Below, in pieces: positions 23,333 to 35,377 of a stretch of DNA of 64,000 bases; position 1 is the stretch's first letter; the number at the start of each line of letters is the position of its first letter. The notes below the pieces were generated by a model, which saw nothing but the letters and a program-made list of their open reading frames with translations, did no database searches and was not told the origin of the DNA. The stretch lies in contig JAJHZJ010000413.1 in assembly GCA_023548195.1 (NCBI GenBank), positions 14,319,941 to 14,383,940 on the forward strand. Direction: 5' to 3'. This stretch comes from Bettongia penicillata ogilbyi (taxonomy: Eukaryota; Chordata; Mammalia; Diprotodontia; Potoroidae). Made by a program: the position numbers and the translations under genes.

Positions 23333-23770
23333 AAAAATTTATATGAATCAATGCTAAGTGAAGTGAACAGAGCCAGGAGAACATTATACACAGTAACAGC
23401 CATAGTGTGTGAGCATTGCTTTTGCTAGACTAGCTCGTCACAGTAATGTAAGGACCTAAAACATTTCCAAAGGTCTCATGGCTATCCATATCCAGAGAAA
23501 GAACTATGGAGTCTGAATGCATAGCAAAGCAACTATTTTCTCCTTTGTTATGTTTTGTTTTATTTTTCTCATGGTTTCTCCTGTTCATTTTAATTCTTCT
23601 ATGCAACATGATGGATGTGAAAATGTGTTCAATAGGCATGTATGTGTAGAACCCATGTAAAATTGCATTGCATGTCATCTTGGGAAAGAAAGGGGGAGAA
23701 AATTTGAAATTTATGAAGTGATTTTTGAAAACTGAAAGCAAATAAATTTGGGGAAAAAATTTAAAGAATG
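23333..23770 (+). mobile_element. L1 3' UTR, 5'-truncated copy
   Basis: Sense-strand L1 3' UTR: AATGCTAAGTGAAGTGAACA, AGCCAGGAGAACATTATACA, CATATCCAGAGAAAGAACTA, then TTGAAAACTGAAAGCAAATA at the 3' end. Confidence 0.85.
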
Positions 23771-23774
23771 ATTT

Positions 23775-24080
23775 TTCATTCATTCATTTATTCATTCAAA
23801 CACCTACTATTTTTACAGGCACTGTAACTATTAGGAATATAAAATCTAAAGTTAAACATTCTGTGATTTCAGGAAGCCTCTATTCTATTGAGAGATTCAA
23901 TATGTACACAGACAAATAAATATAAAGTACACAGAAGTAAAAGCAGAGTTATTGGGGGGGTGAGGGGAGAGTACTTTAACAGCTAGGGGTAGCTAAGAAA
24001 GGCTTGGGTAGGAGGTAGTCCTTCAGCTAAGCCAACATAGGACATTGCTACAAAAGGAGGGGGACTTGAAGCCCCTCATA
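23775..24080 (-). repeat. L2-type 3' region
   Basis: CATTCATTCATTTATTCATT, CACCTACTATTTTTACAGGC, AGGAAGCCTCTATTCTATTG, AATATGTACACAGACAAATA and a GTCCTTCAGC-type region follow the antisense L2 order. Confidence 0.75.
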
Positions 24081-24859
24081 GACTATGGTGGGCTGGATTG
24101 GATATAATTGGAAACTTCCCCTCATGAAAAACATCTTGTGCTAAAATTTGTATCAGACTTGACTTGCAGAGGCCATATAGGCAGGCGTGTATCTGAAAGG
24201 GGAATAAGTGGGTGACTATCTTCTGTTTTCTGCACATTACACTTATCAGTCCATACCTTTTGGCCTGGCCATAGCTCACGCAACACTCCAGTATTTCATG
24301 AACAAGGTCCTGACAGATTTATTAGATAAGAATGTTGTTGTCATTTGGACAACATTCTGATATTCTCCCAGGATATTCTCTGACAGAACACACCATTCAA
24401 TGACCCTTTACTACAAAGTGAAGAACTGCCAATTCCATCACAAATCTTATCTTTCTTTTCTGGTATTTGTCTTAGGCCCCAGGGCAATCATGAGTTCACC
24501 CAAGTTAGTAGACTTGTGGTCATCCACAACTATGTACAACCTGACAATGTGTGCCTACTCTAGCAGCAGTTCCTTGGGACCATCACTGTACACTGGTAGA
24601 TTTTTTTTTTCCTGTCAGTTCTAATTGCTAATTCCTTCTGATGACACTGGCAACACCTCCTATTCATATCTTGAAATAAAGGAGGAAGAATCTGTTCCTT
24701 ATGGACTCAGCTGTAGGAAATGGCCTTTCAGTGTTCAAAGTGGACTTTCTTTCTTGTATTGCCTTGACACTATTTAAACATTCATCTCCTCTTATTTATA
24801 AAACAAGCAAGATGGGGTTTGTTTTCACTTAATCACAGTTGACTTTGTATTATCTCTTT

Positions 24860-25560
24860 TCAAATCACAAACCACTTACTAAGTGCTTACTATATACCAG
24901 GATGGAGGCAGCTAGGGGTTTCAAGTGGATGGAGAGCTGGGCCTGAAGTTGGGAAGACCTGAGTTCAAATCGAGCCTTAGATATATACTTGCTGTGAAAC
25001 CCTAGGTAAGTCACTTCACCTTTGTTTGCCTTAAACCACTGGAGAAGAAAATGGCAAATCACTCTAATATCTTTACCAAGAAAACTCCATGGATGCTGTT
25101 GGTGCAATGTGGTCCACAGGGTCACAAAGCATTTGAAATAACAGAGCAATAACAGAATATAACCAGGAACTTAGCTAAGTGCTGAGAATACAAATATGAG
25201 CCAAAAGACAGTCCTTGATCTCAAGAGACTTACATTCTAAGCAAAGAAGATAATATTTAAAAGGAAATTGAAAAGGTGAGATGGAAGGGAGAAGGTCTGA
25301 GCAGAGATAGCTCCGAGTCTGGAGAGGAATAAGACATGGCTGACCTTCCAAGGTGTTTTCATTAAAATGGAGGTTCTTGAGGAACCAGCCAACCAGAAGA
25401 AGGGGCCCAGGGTGCAGTGTACTTCCCATGTGAAGAATTCAGGGGTAGAGTGAACTTTCAGGTTGAGAGGGCTTTTCTGGAATGGCAGAGAGTGGAACTC
25501 TGAGAGGAATGCAGGCAATAATCCACCTTCAAGTATCTGGTTGATTAAGTTAGTTATCAC
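24860..25560 (-). repeat. L2-type region with a nested plus-strand SINE
   Basis: Antisense L2 sequence (ACTTACTAAGTGCTTACTAT) is interrupted at about 24903-25145 by a plus-strand SINE (GGGCCTGAAGTTGGGAAGAC, then GGCAAATCACTCTAATATCT). It resumes as TTAGCTAAGTGCTGAGAATA. A near-duplication of ATACCAGGA / AACCAGGA brackets the SINE, consistent with a target-site duplication. Confidence 0.8.
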
Positions 25561-25819
25561 CTTGGAGGAAATAGTACTTTGATTGACAGGGAACTACTAA
25601 TGGTAAAGGTGACACTGGAAACAGAGCATCCTTTATTGGAAAGTGCCTTGTTTTATAGTCAACATCCTAATACACTACCAAAACTTTATGCACTTTAAGG
25701 ATGCCATAATGCTTAATTGGTTACATTTTGATAGATTCCTTGTCTTTTTCTATGTCCATATTATACTTTATGACATATAATATTTTCCATATTTTAACTT
25801 TTTTTGATACTCAAAATAA

Positions 25820-26180
25820 CACACTAAGGTATACGCTGAAGTAATCATTATCCTAGTTTACAGATGATTAAACTGAGATTCAGTTTAAACAAGTAAGAAT
25901 TAGAGTTGGTAATGGAACACAAGAGTCTATTGACTTTAAGGCAAACTTTCATTCTCTTATACTACATTGCCTCTCCAAGATGATCCCAACAGATCAATGA
26001 CCAAATTCATGTCAAAGATGAAAGCTGGAAGAGACCTTAAAGTTTGTTCTGTATAATACTCTCTTTTTTAAAAATAAATGACAAAAGTGAAGCCCAGTGC
26101 AGTTACCTGCCCAAAGTTACTCACTTTGTAAGTAGCAGAGGTGGAATTTGTACCAAGATGCTACGAATCCCAAACACTAT
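25820..26180 (-). repeat. Two degraded MIR-like fragments
   Basis: TTTACAGATGATTAAACTGA near 25858 and GCCCAAAGTTACTCACTTTG near 26110. Both are old copies. Confidence 0.6.
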
Positions 26181-26482
26181 TTTTTTATTGTTTGTCACCA
26201 AACACATTGGATAGAGTCAATGACGCTGGGCCCTTCTTTATGGGGCTTATTTTTTTTTAACCCATTCTTGTATATGTTTCTATAGAAATTTTTACTTTTG
26301 GTATGATCAGAGATCCTTCACTGAGGTTTTGGATAAGAATAAGAATTGGTCCCACTTCATTATTGTAGGGTGGTTTCATGGAGACAGCAGGATATGCTGT
26401 TGGTTGGGTACTTGGGAATTTTTCAGGAGGTTATGTTGGTATCTTATATGAATGAATGATGCTCCCATAGAAAGAGCGCATG

Positions 26483-26715
26483 ATGTAGTAGAAAGAATTC
26501 TGAACTTAGAGTCAACTCTCCTTTAGTACTTACTAACTCTATGATAATGCGTTTATAATTAGTTGATCTGAACTTTTATTTTCTTAACCAAAAATGAATA
26601 TAATAATATCTGTAATATCTATTTTATAATGTTAATATAAGGTTAAATGAAAGAATGTATACAAATACTCTTTGCAATTCATACTACATAAATGTCAACT
26701 ATTATCATGATGGAT
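26483..26715 (+). repeat. CORE-type SINE, degraded
   Basis: GATGTAGTAGAAAGAATTCT head, TTAGAGTCAACTC body, and an AAATGTCAACTATTATCATG tail. Confidence 0.7.
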
Positions 26716-26839
26716 TTTGGTATTCTCATCTTGGACTGAGTTCTTCCTTTCCTTCTTTTGTATTTATGAATTATTTTTCTAAGTTATTTCATCTGGTGTT
26801 GAAGTGGACATTATTCCGCCCTGGGCCTCTAGATTGAGA

Positions 26840-27412
26840 GACATCTGTTAGGTTGCTGGGCAGGGTTGGATAACCTGCCTAGTAAAAGGCTTTTTGTTGG
26901 GCCCCTGTCAAAACGTTATTCCCCCTTTGGGTTGTGAAATATCTGATGAATTGTTAACAGCCATTTTCTGTTTAGTTCCTTTGCATGGTAACAACCTGTG
27001 CCCCCCCTAATGTTAGACCCCTTTGCTAGGCAACTACCCTTTGCTGAGCACCACCCCCTCCTGCCAATTTTTGTTGAATGACAACCAGTCTTTGATTGGG
27101 TCCCTCTCCTGGCACCTCTCCTCTTTTGGGGTCCTTTGCCTAATAGTACCCTGACAACCCCTTCTGTTTGGGGGTTCTTGCCTAACAACAGGCCCCACCC
27201 CTGCTCTGTCAGAACTCTGTTGTGAAAACCGAAAGGCTGTACCGAGTAGCACCGAAATGCTTAAAATGAACACACCCACCTCAGTTCAGGGCTGTCTTTT
27301 CTGGGTCTCTCCATGAGGCAGCTGCCAGCCTGGCTAATAAAGATGCTCTCGAAATTCCTAATTGATTTTTGCCTGTGAATTATTCTCCGTCCGTATATTT
27401 CAGGTGTAATAG
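26840..27412 (+). mobile_element. Solo LTR of an endogenous retrovirus (probable)
   Basis: A ~570-bp GC-richer block distinct from its flanks. It has LTR-like order: TGTTAGG near the left end, a long U3-like section with CCCCT-type runs, CACACCCACCTCAGTTC, an AATAAA polyadenylation signal near 27336, then a short U5-like end at ATATTTCA. No internal retroviral coding sequence adjoins it, so it looks like a solo LTR. Edges are approximate and I could not confirm a target-site duplication. Antisense open frames inside it are chance frames. Confidence 0.65.
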
Positions 27413-27559
27413 GGCAGCAGTGGTTGAGTCAGAAGTAGTGTTGGACCCTGCCCTTGATCATATGGGCCCATCTATGCCAGCTGGGAATAGGGCATGCAAT
27501 ACAACACACACACGCACAAAATGACTGAAACTTTGGGCAATAAAATTTGTAGGACTGGC

Positions 27560-27730
27560 GAGTCAGTTTGAAAAACCCTTAAATGCCATTTAATCTAACC
27601 CTTGAATAGATGAAGGAACAAAGGTTAAGTGGCTTGCCCAAGGTCACATAGGTAATAAGTGAAAGGCCTGGACATTGAACTTTGGCCTCAGCTCCCAAAT
27701 CCAGTGTTATCTTTTTCTTAACCTCACTGT
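27560..27730 (-). repeat. MIR-like SINE
   Basis: Contains GGCTTGCCCAAGGTCACATA. Positions 27731-29004 hold only short SINE traces (about 28190-28270 and 28810-28900). Confidence 0.7.
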
Positions 27731-29004
27731 ACTCATCCTCTCTAGTCACCTACTAGAGTTGGATAAACTGTAGACTCTCAAGCATTTCTTTTACAATTAC
27801 TTCCTCATTCTCCTACAGATTCATTCAGCTCTGAATTGTTTCATCAGTCCCTAGTCCACCTCATTTCATTCACATGGATTTTTGGCTCAGCAGACACTCC
27901 AGTAATTCATTTGCCTGGCTTTATTCAGTTATCCCTACTCTTAAAACCCACTTCTTTGGCCCTTGGGGATGATGACACTCTTCTTTTCATTTGAGTATTT
28001 CCTTAATTACTTGCACATGCCCTCTTTCTTGGACCTGAAGCTCATACCTGCTCTTGAACACTCACCCCTTGGATTCCTCAGATAGCCTGTTATTTCTTAA
28101 AGCAGATGGTGTGATTTCATGGACTCCTAGCCTGTTAATATGTAGGCTATGGAGCATAGCACCATGACGCCATGATGTTGACATATGAGTCAGGACGTAT
28201 GACCCAGCTTCTGCCTTTGACATATACTGGTTATATGACCCCTGGACAAGTCATTTCTCTAGTATATCATTCAATTACCTTTGACTGTTAAGTTGCAGAA
28301 TAGTTGCCAGTTTGCATTGATAGACACAGTAGAAGGGATTTCCCAACAAGGAATTCTTTATGCCAATAAAATCAAAGATTTGGTTTCCTACACCTCTACC
28401 CTTGACAAAATATACAAGGCATTGGGAATAGAAGGCTTCAAGAAACTTGCTTCCATGTTATGATAGCTGTTCCTCAGCAGGAAATAGATTATAAATAAAT
28501 ATATCAAATAGATTGCCAAAGTCCCCTTTAAAACTCACACTCAATAGTGATATGATTCATGGTTCCACTCCATGACCATGGCAAAATTAGCTAAAGATGC
28601 TGCTGCCCACACATCCCTCGGAAATTCGTAGTTCCCCAAAACTTAAGGATTCAGCCTCCATCTTTTTTCTTCTGAGACTCTCCAAGACAGTTTGGAAAGA
28701 CTTGTCCCCTTGGGTGGTGCCAGGGTGGCCACAGTAACATTTAAAGACCATCTACTAAGTTGCAGAGGGGTTGATATGTTGATGAGAAGAATTCACACTA
28801 AACAATTGTAGAACCTTGAAGTGAAGAAGTAAAGAGAGGTTAAGAAACTTGACTTGGCTCAAAGAGCTAGTAAGTTTCAGATATTGTAGTTTAGCCCTAG
28901 TTTACTGACACCGACTGGAGTATTCTTTGTTTCTTTTAACAATAGCACTTACATTGGACAATTGAATCTTTCAACCCTTCCCCTAGATCAAGAGCTAAAT
29001 GACT

Positions 29005-29335
29005 CAATCAATAAAGAACAAGTGTTTATTTAGCTTTATTATGTGCCCAGTTTGGTTCTAAACATTGGGAATACAGATATTAGCAGAAATAATGTTTCCT
29101 GTCCAAAGTAGTTTAAGTAGTAATGGGAAAAAATAGTTTTTGAGAGGAAGCTTAAAGAAGTTGAGAGGGAATGTACTGGGTGCTCTCCTCAAATGGAATT
29201 TCTTGGAGGAGCCATTCAATAAGAGCGACATGCTCATGAGTAGTATCTGTGTGCATTCTGGGGATGGGGTGAGACCTCAGGATGAAAAACCTAGGCACAG
29301 TAGGGGAAGCCCAGAATGCAACCTGAAGGCATGTT
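29005..29335 (-). repeat. L2-type region
   Basis: TGTTTATTTAGCTTTATTAT, then GAATACAGATATTAG. The continuation resembles the section downstream of the L2-type region at 25240. Confidence 0.55.
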
Positions 29336-29344
29336 GAATCTAGT

Positions 29345-29860
29345 TATTCAGTTGCAGACTCATCCAAACTCATTTTAATTGCTTCCATAATGCTGTCTAT
29401 CCTCTCTTGTCCCCTTTTCTTGCCTTCAGTCTTTTCCAGCATTACTTTTCCCCCTCAATGAGTCCCATCTTTAAACTCCCAGTGAATAGTCAAAGAGTTA
29501 ATTTATTTGATCTCCTTGCTGTCCAATGGACTTTCAAAAGTCTTCTCCAGCATCACAAATTGGAAGCTTCAATTCTGCTACTCTCAGCTTTCCTTACAAT
29601 CCTGCTCATACATTGTTTAACTGGAAAAACCACAGTTTTGACTGTATGGGACTTTGTTGGCAAGGTGATGTCTCTGCTTTTTAGTATGCTATCCAGATTT
29701 GTCATAGCTTTCTTCCAAGGGGCAAGCATCTTTTAATTTCATGGTTGCAGTCACTATCTGCAGTGATCGTTGAGCCCAAGAATAGAAAATGACACTGCTT
29801 CCATTTCTTCTTCTTCTATTTGCCAGGAAGTGATGGGACCAGACCAGGTGCTACGTTGAA
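29345..29860 (-). mobile_element. BovB/RTE-type LINE fragment
   Basis: The plus strand reads as antisense RTE/BovB reverse-transcriptase region. Motifs in order: GATCTCCTTGCTGTCCAATG, AAGTCTTCTCCAGCATCACA, TGGAAAAACCACAGTTTTGA, GGTGATGTCTCTGCTTTTTA, ATCTTTTAATTTCATGGTTG, CAGTCACTATCTGCAGTGAT and AGGAAGTGATGGGACCAGA. The order and spacing match BovB as I know it from ruminants. It is a truncated fragment with no intact ORF. RTE elements are known in marsupials. Confidence 0.85.
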
Positions 29861-31384
29861 TCCACTTGACAGCAAAACTAGCCCATTCAGGTAAATTCAT
29901 TAAAAAAAAATCAGCCAAATTGTTTGGCATCTTGTGGAATTAAACATCAGCAACTATGACAACAACAAAAGGCTGTCAGGTTGAAAAGATCAGAAAATAC
30001 ACCTCCCTCTCTTCTGTTTGAATGGTGGTGGTGATGATACTGGGGATATACATGATGTCAAATGTTGCACATACTTTCAGAAGTAGCCCCTGTTATTGGT
30101 CAGTTTTGCTTACCTGCTTTTCTTTGTTAGAAGAAAAGCTTGCTGGGAAGTGATGGTAACAGGAAGGAATATATCTAGAAATTACTGTGATTTTTTTAAG
30201 TAAAAGGAATAAACAAAATAGATAAAAAGAATATAAGTAAATTTTATATTTTAAAATATTTTAAAATTTAAAATATTTATATTTTAAAAATTTCATACTT
30301 TGTCTTCAAACAATACTCACAAAAACCTAGGATTTCTTTTTCAATTCCTCTTCTTTTGCCCAACAACAGGATTCTTGCTAATTTAATTAATCCCCAGAAG
30401 AGGCACACTTGCCTTACTTGCTAAATACTTTCATAAGAGACAGGCAGCAACTTGCTTTTAATAAGAAATCTCAAACTGAATGCCATGCTAATGTCTGGTC
30501 TTATAGTTCAGACCATTTAAGTGCTTTGTTGCAATTTCACAGACTGCCGGGGTAATAGAGAAGGAGCTATTGGAGCCATTTTCTATTCAACACAGTTTGG
30601 AGAAATCTTAGCCTCCTGCCAAGATAGGAATTAGAACATACTCAGAATATTCAGTGGCTGGAATGACCTGCTGGAATTTTTGCATCAGTCATTCCATATA
30701 CCAACGTTCAGTAAACTTACCGTAGGTACAATGAGTTTTCTTAAGTTGCAAAATCGGAGAGAGGCATAATTCATCTTGGTAATAAAAGGTTCATTAAAAT
30801 GTCATCTTGCTACAAAGCATCTCATTGCTCATTATTTATATTGTTCCCCTTTCACTACTTGTCTGAGTATAAACTTCAAATCAATTCAATTTCACATTAT
30901 AATATTTATAGAAAATTTCCACTTAGCCTTCCTTTGCTACTCTCTCTATAGAATTGTCTTTGAGAAGCTATAATTTCACCTTTTTTTACTCCACATTCAG
31001 AAGTTACATGCTTTTCAAAATGAAGCAAAATGGACTCATATTTCAAAGTGAATGAAACCAACAGGTTCTTTTGTGATTTTTTTTAAAGCTAACATTTTAT
31101 TTTTAGTTGATAGATAATTCCAAAGTAGCTCAATGATAAAGAAAGAATTTCCTCAGTGCTATATTTCAGAGAGGAATATACTCATAGTTTTGAAAAATTT
31201 AGATGAGTGTCAAAAAATTTTAGTGCTGAAAGAAACTTTCAATATTACTTCATTCAATTCTGACCCACCCTATTTTATAGATCAGGAAATGATAGTCCAT
31301 AAAAGGAATATGAATTATTTAAATTCACATGACCAGTTAGTGAGAGAAAGGAGAAGCCAAATTTCTTGAACTCTTATCTCCATT
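29861..31384. other. Mostly unique, AT-rich
   Basis: Includes an AAATATTTTAAAATTT-type low-complexity run near 30240-30300. From about 30350 to 30770 I see no repeat. No exon is supported. Confidence 0.4.
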
Positions 31385-33570
31385 CTCCTTTTAAAATTAA
31401 AATAATAATATTTATTTTTAACCTTAATTTAAAAAAAATCCAAATTATATTGCTCACTCCTGCCCACCCCACAGCCACTGAGAAAGTAAGTAATATGATA
31501 TCAACTGTACATTTGAAATCATGCAAAACATATTTCCATATTAACCATGTTGGAAAAAAACCCAAAAAAGCAAGAAACACAAAGAAAGTGAAAAAAGTAT
31601 GATTCAATATGCACTCAGAATTCATCAGTTATTTCTCTAGAGGTAGACAGCACTTTTCATCATAGATCCTTTGGAACTGTCTTGTATCATTGTATTGATT
31701 AGAGTAGCTAAGACTTTCACAGTTCACCATCATTACAATATTGCTCTTACTGTGTACAATATTCTCTTGTTTCTGCTAATTTCACTTTGCATCAATACAT
31801 ATACCTTCCTAGGTTTTTCTGAAACCAGGATACTCTTCCTTTCTTATGGCACAACAGTATTCTATCATATCATATACCACAACTTGTTTGGTGATTCTCT
31901 AATTGATAGGCATTCCCTCCATTTCCAACTCTTTGCTACCACAAAAAGAGTTGCTATTAATATTTTTGGATATATAAGTCCTTTCCCTTTTTCTTTGATC
32001 TCTTTGGGATATAGATCTAGCTAGCAGTGGTATAGCAGTCAAAGGATATGTACAGTTTTATATAGCCCTTTGGATATAGTTCCAAATTGTTCTCCATAAT
32101 GGTTTGACTAGTTTGCAATTCCACCAACAATGCATTAGTGTCCCTATTTTTCACACCCCCTCTAGAATTAACATTTTCCTTTTCTGTCATTAGCCAATCT
32201 CATAGGTATAATTTGCATGTTTTTAATCAATAATGACTTAGATAATTTTTTTCTTGTGACTGTTGATTGATTTCTTCTAAAATCTGTTTGTTAATATCCT
32301 TTGACCATTTATCAATTAGGCAATGGTTCTTATTTTGTTATATATAAATTTGGTTCAGTTCCCTATATACTTGAGAGGTGAAGACTTTATCAGAGAAACT
32401 TACTATAAATTCTGCTCACTATCACCCCCAGTCCCCAGTTTTCTGCTTTCCTTCTAATTTTGACTTCATTGGTTTAGTTTGTGCAAATACTTTTAAATTT
32501 TATGTAATCAGAATTTTCTACTTTATTTCCCGTGATCTTCTCTTCTTTGAACATAAACTCTGCTTTTAATCTATGTGTCTGACAGGTAAATTTTTCTATG
32601 CTCTTCTAATTTAGTAATGATATCACCCTTTATGTCTAAGTCATTTACCCATTTTGACCTTTTTCTGGCATACAGTGTGAGACATTAGTTTAGGTCTGTT
32701 GTTGCTGCTTAGTTGTTTTCAGTTATGTCTCACTCTCCATGACTCCATTTGGGGGTTTTCTTGGCAAAAGATACTGGAATCGTTTGCCATTTTCTTCTCT
32801 AGCTTATTTTACAGATGAAGCAACTGAGGCAAACAGGGTTAAGTGATTTACCCAGGGTCACACAGCTAGTATCTGATAATGGATTTGAATTCAGGTCTTT
32901 CTGACCCCAGGCCTGGGTACTCTATCCATTGTACCATAAAACGGCTCCTGGTCTATGCCCAGTTTCTGCCAAATTATTTTCTAATTTTCCCAGAAACTTT
33001 TGTCAAACAGAGAGTTCTTGCACCACAAGTTTGTATCCTTGGTTTATCAAATACCAGATTACTATGATCAGTTACTCTATGTATTTTGTGCTTAATCTGT
33101 TCCACTGATTTACCACTATTTCTTAGCCAGTACCAAACTGTTTTGATGATTACTACTTTGCACTATAGTGAAATCTAGTGCTGCTAAGTCACATTCCTTT
33201 ACTTTAAAAAATCGATTCCCTTCATATTCTTGACTTTTTGTTCTTTCAGATGAATTTTGTTATTATTTTTTCTAGATTTTTATAGTTTGATTGGTAGAGT
33301 ATTGAATAAGTAAATTAATTAATGTAGAATTGTCATTTTTATTATATTGGCTCAGCCAACCCATGAGCAATGAATATTTCTCCAGTCATTTAGATTTGTC
33401 TTCATTTATGTGAAAAGCATTGTATAATTGTACTCGTATAGTCCCTGGGCGTGCGTTGGCAAGTAGATGCCCAAGTATTTTATAATGTCTGCAGTTATTT
33501 TAAATGCAATTTATCTTTCTATTTCTTCCTAATGGGATCTGTTGGTAATATACAGAAATGCTGATGATTT
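31385..33570 (-). mobile_element. L1 LINE, 5'-truncated, 3' half
   Basis: The plus strand reads antisense through a marsupial-type L1: the 3' UTR (CATACCACAACTTGTTTGGT, ATTCCACCAACAATGCATTA, CCTTTGACCATTTATCAATT), then the ORF2 3' part (CATTTTGACCTTTTTCTGGC, TTTCTTAGCCAGTACCAAAC, GATGAATTTTGTTATTATTT, CCCAAGTATTTTATAATGTC). Homology fades at about 33570, where the element is 5'-truncated. A SINE interrupts it at 32697-32948. Open frames inside are fragments and no complete ORF survives. Confidence 0.9.
32697..32948 (-). repeat. SINE nested in L1
   Basis: Family motifs in reverse: TTGGGGGTTTTCTTGGCAA-type start, TTTTACAGATGAAGCAACTG, CCCAGGGTCACACAGCTAGT. The L1 is broken at TAGGTCTG and resumes at GGTCTATGCCCAGTTTCTGC, giving a short flanking duplication around GGTCT. 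Confidence 0.9.
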
Positions 33571-33754
33571 ATATGGGTCATCCTTCATTAATCAAGAAAA
33601 ATCACAAAGAACTTGATATCTAAAGATGCATTGTAGGTCTTTATTATACTTATAATTAGATAATTTTCCAAATGGTATTAATGAACTTTTAAAATCTTCA
33701 CCAATATCTCATCAGATGCTTAATCATCTTTACATGGGTTGAGAAAGTGAATTA

Positions 33755-34149
33755 TAGAATGTGAGAGCTGGAAGAGACTTTAGAGGGTATCAGGGCCATA
33801 GGTCCTAGAGTTGGATAGCACCTTAGAGGTAATCTTTTTTATCCTCCAATTTCACAGATGAGGAGACTAAAGACCAAGGAAGTTAGGTGATTTTTTTCAA
33901 GGTCATGCAAGTCTTAAATTATACCTTTAGGGGAAAGTGTTTTGAGTTTGGAGTTAGGAGACCTGAATTTAAATCTCAGCCCCACTGTCTTTGTGACCTC
34001 TCAGTTTCTCAGTTTCCCAGGTGTAAAATAAGGTGCTTAGAACAAGATGATCTCTAAAGCTCTTTCCAGCTTTAGATATATGATCCCATGATCTTATAAC
34101 TCAAACCCGTGTTTTCTAATTCCAAATCTGGTACTCTTTCCATTATAGC

Positions 34150-34150
<1 letters not shown>
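33755..34150 (-). repeat. MIR-like SINE interrupted by a plus-strand SINE
   Basis: Minus-strand body GATGAGGAGACTAAAGACCA and CAAGGTCATGCAAG. A plus-strand SINE occupies about 33930-34095 (TTTGGAGTTAGGAGACCTGA, CTCTTTCCAGCTTTAGATAT). The first element resumes with AACCCGTGTTTTCTAATTCC. Confidence 0.7.

Positions 34151-34151
<1 letters not shown>

Positions 34152-34180
<29 letters not shown>
34152..34180. repeat. AT microsatellite
   Basis: About 29 bp of alternating TA, followed by degenerate TATAAT-type sequence to about 34240. Confidence 0.9.
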
Positions 34181-34186
<6 letters not shown>

Positions 34187-34369
34187 TCCCATTATATATA
34201 ATATTTCCATTATGTATAATATAATATTTCCATTATACCCATTATATTCTTTCCATTTCCTCTCCCCAAAGAGGCCAGGTAAATGACTTGTTCAAGATCA
34301 TATAGCAATCTACTGGCTGCTGTGCCAAGAATCCTCTATCAGTGGTATATAAGATTCCTTTGAATATAG

Positions 34370-34790
34370 TGGAATGGTTTCAGAAAAACATGAGAAGATT
34401 TGTATGAACTGATGCAAAGTGAAGTGAGTAGATTCAGAAGAACAATTTATTATTGTATATAAATTATTTAAGATCTAAAGAGTTAATAACTCTGATTAAT
34501 ACAACGACCAACTGTAATTCCAAAAAATTCACTATGAAACATGCTATTTCTATTCAGATAAAGAGTTCTTTGAACTCAGATTGCAAATAGAAATGCATTT
34601 TCTTCTCTTTATATTTCTTTCTTGAATGTGACTAACAGGGATTTCTTTTGCATGACTATACATGATTGTAATAGATTTAATTTTTCTTGTCTTCTCAGTG
34701 GATGGAGAAAAGGGAAGTAAAGGGAGATAATTTGGAACTGAAAATAAAATAGAATTAAAAAAAGAAGAAAAAAGTGTCAGTGCTATAGGA
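34370..34790 (+). mobile_element. L1 3' UTR, 5'-truncated copy
   Basis: Sense strand: CAGAAAAACATGAGAAGATT, TGTATGAACTGATGCAAAGT, AACTCTGATTAATACAACGA, then GGAACTGAAAATAAAATAG and an A-rich tail. Confidence 0.85.
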
Positions 34791-35377
34791 GACAGTATTC
34801 TAATGTTTCTTATTATACTATAAAGAGTAAATTTTTGTTTGTGAAAAAAAATTAAAAGTATCTTTCAACCATTGGTATAGCCAATGTTCCCATTTTCATT
34901 TTGTCCCTGTGCTGTCTTTTATTGAAATGTTTAAAAAAAAATGAAATTTGCATAAGTCATAGATCTCAAAGTAACAGAATTAAGAATCCCAGTTAGGATA
35001 TGCAAAATGAAGTCTGTATAAGTGGGGTGATGTGGTGCATTTGTTTCATGCATTGTGCATTAAGTACACCGCAGATATCATCATATCTGGTCCTTAGGAA
35101 TGACACTCTTTTTATATGGGATGTGGATGATTTTGTGCATATAGACTGCTCATATTAACATTAACAACTTCCACAAATAAGCCTCAATGCCATCCAGATA
35201 TAGTTATGGTTACATTAAGACCGCAGAGACATTGCCCTCTCTACCATGCCAGCCACCAGAGGATGTCCAAAGCTTGAGTTTACTCTGTGCTCAATGACCT
35301 AGTCAGACCATTGAAATCATCAGTTAGAAGCTGTTGGACCTTATGTAGACCGAGCCAATGGGCAACACTGATCACAC
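34791..35377. other. No recognised feature
   Basis: No repeat or exon recognised. Confidence 0.4.

Noticed and set aside
27034..27279. Antisense frames of 81-90 residues
   Set aside because: They lie inside the probable solo LTR, antisense, with no gag, pol or env features.
29407..29736. A 109-residue plus-strand frame
   Set aside because: Antisense to the BovB/RTE fragment.
31671..32024. A 117-residue plus-strand frame
   Set aside because: Antisense to an L1 3' UTR; a similar chance frame occurs in the L1 piece at 19569-19922.
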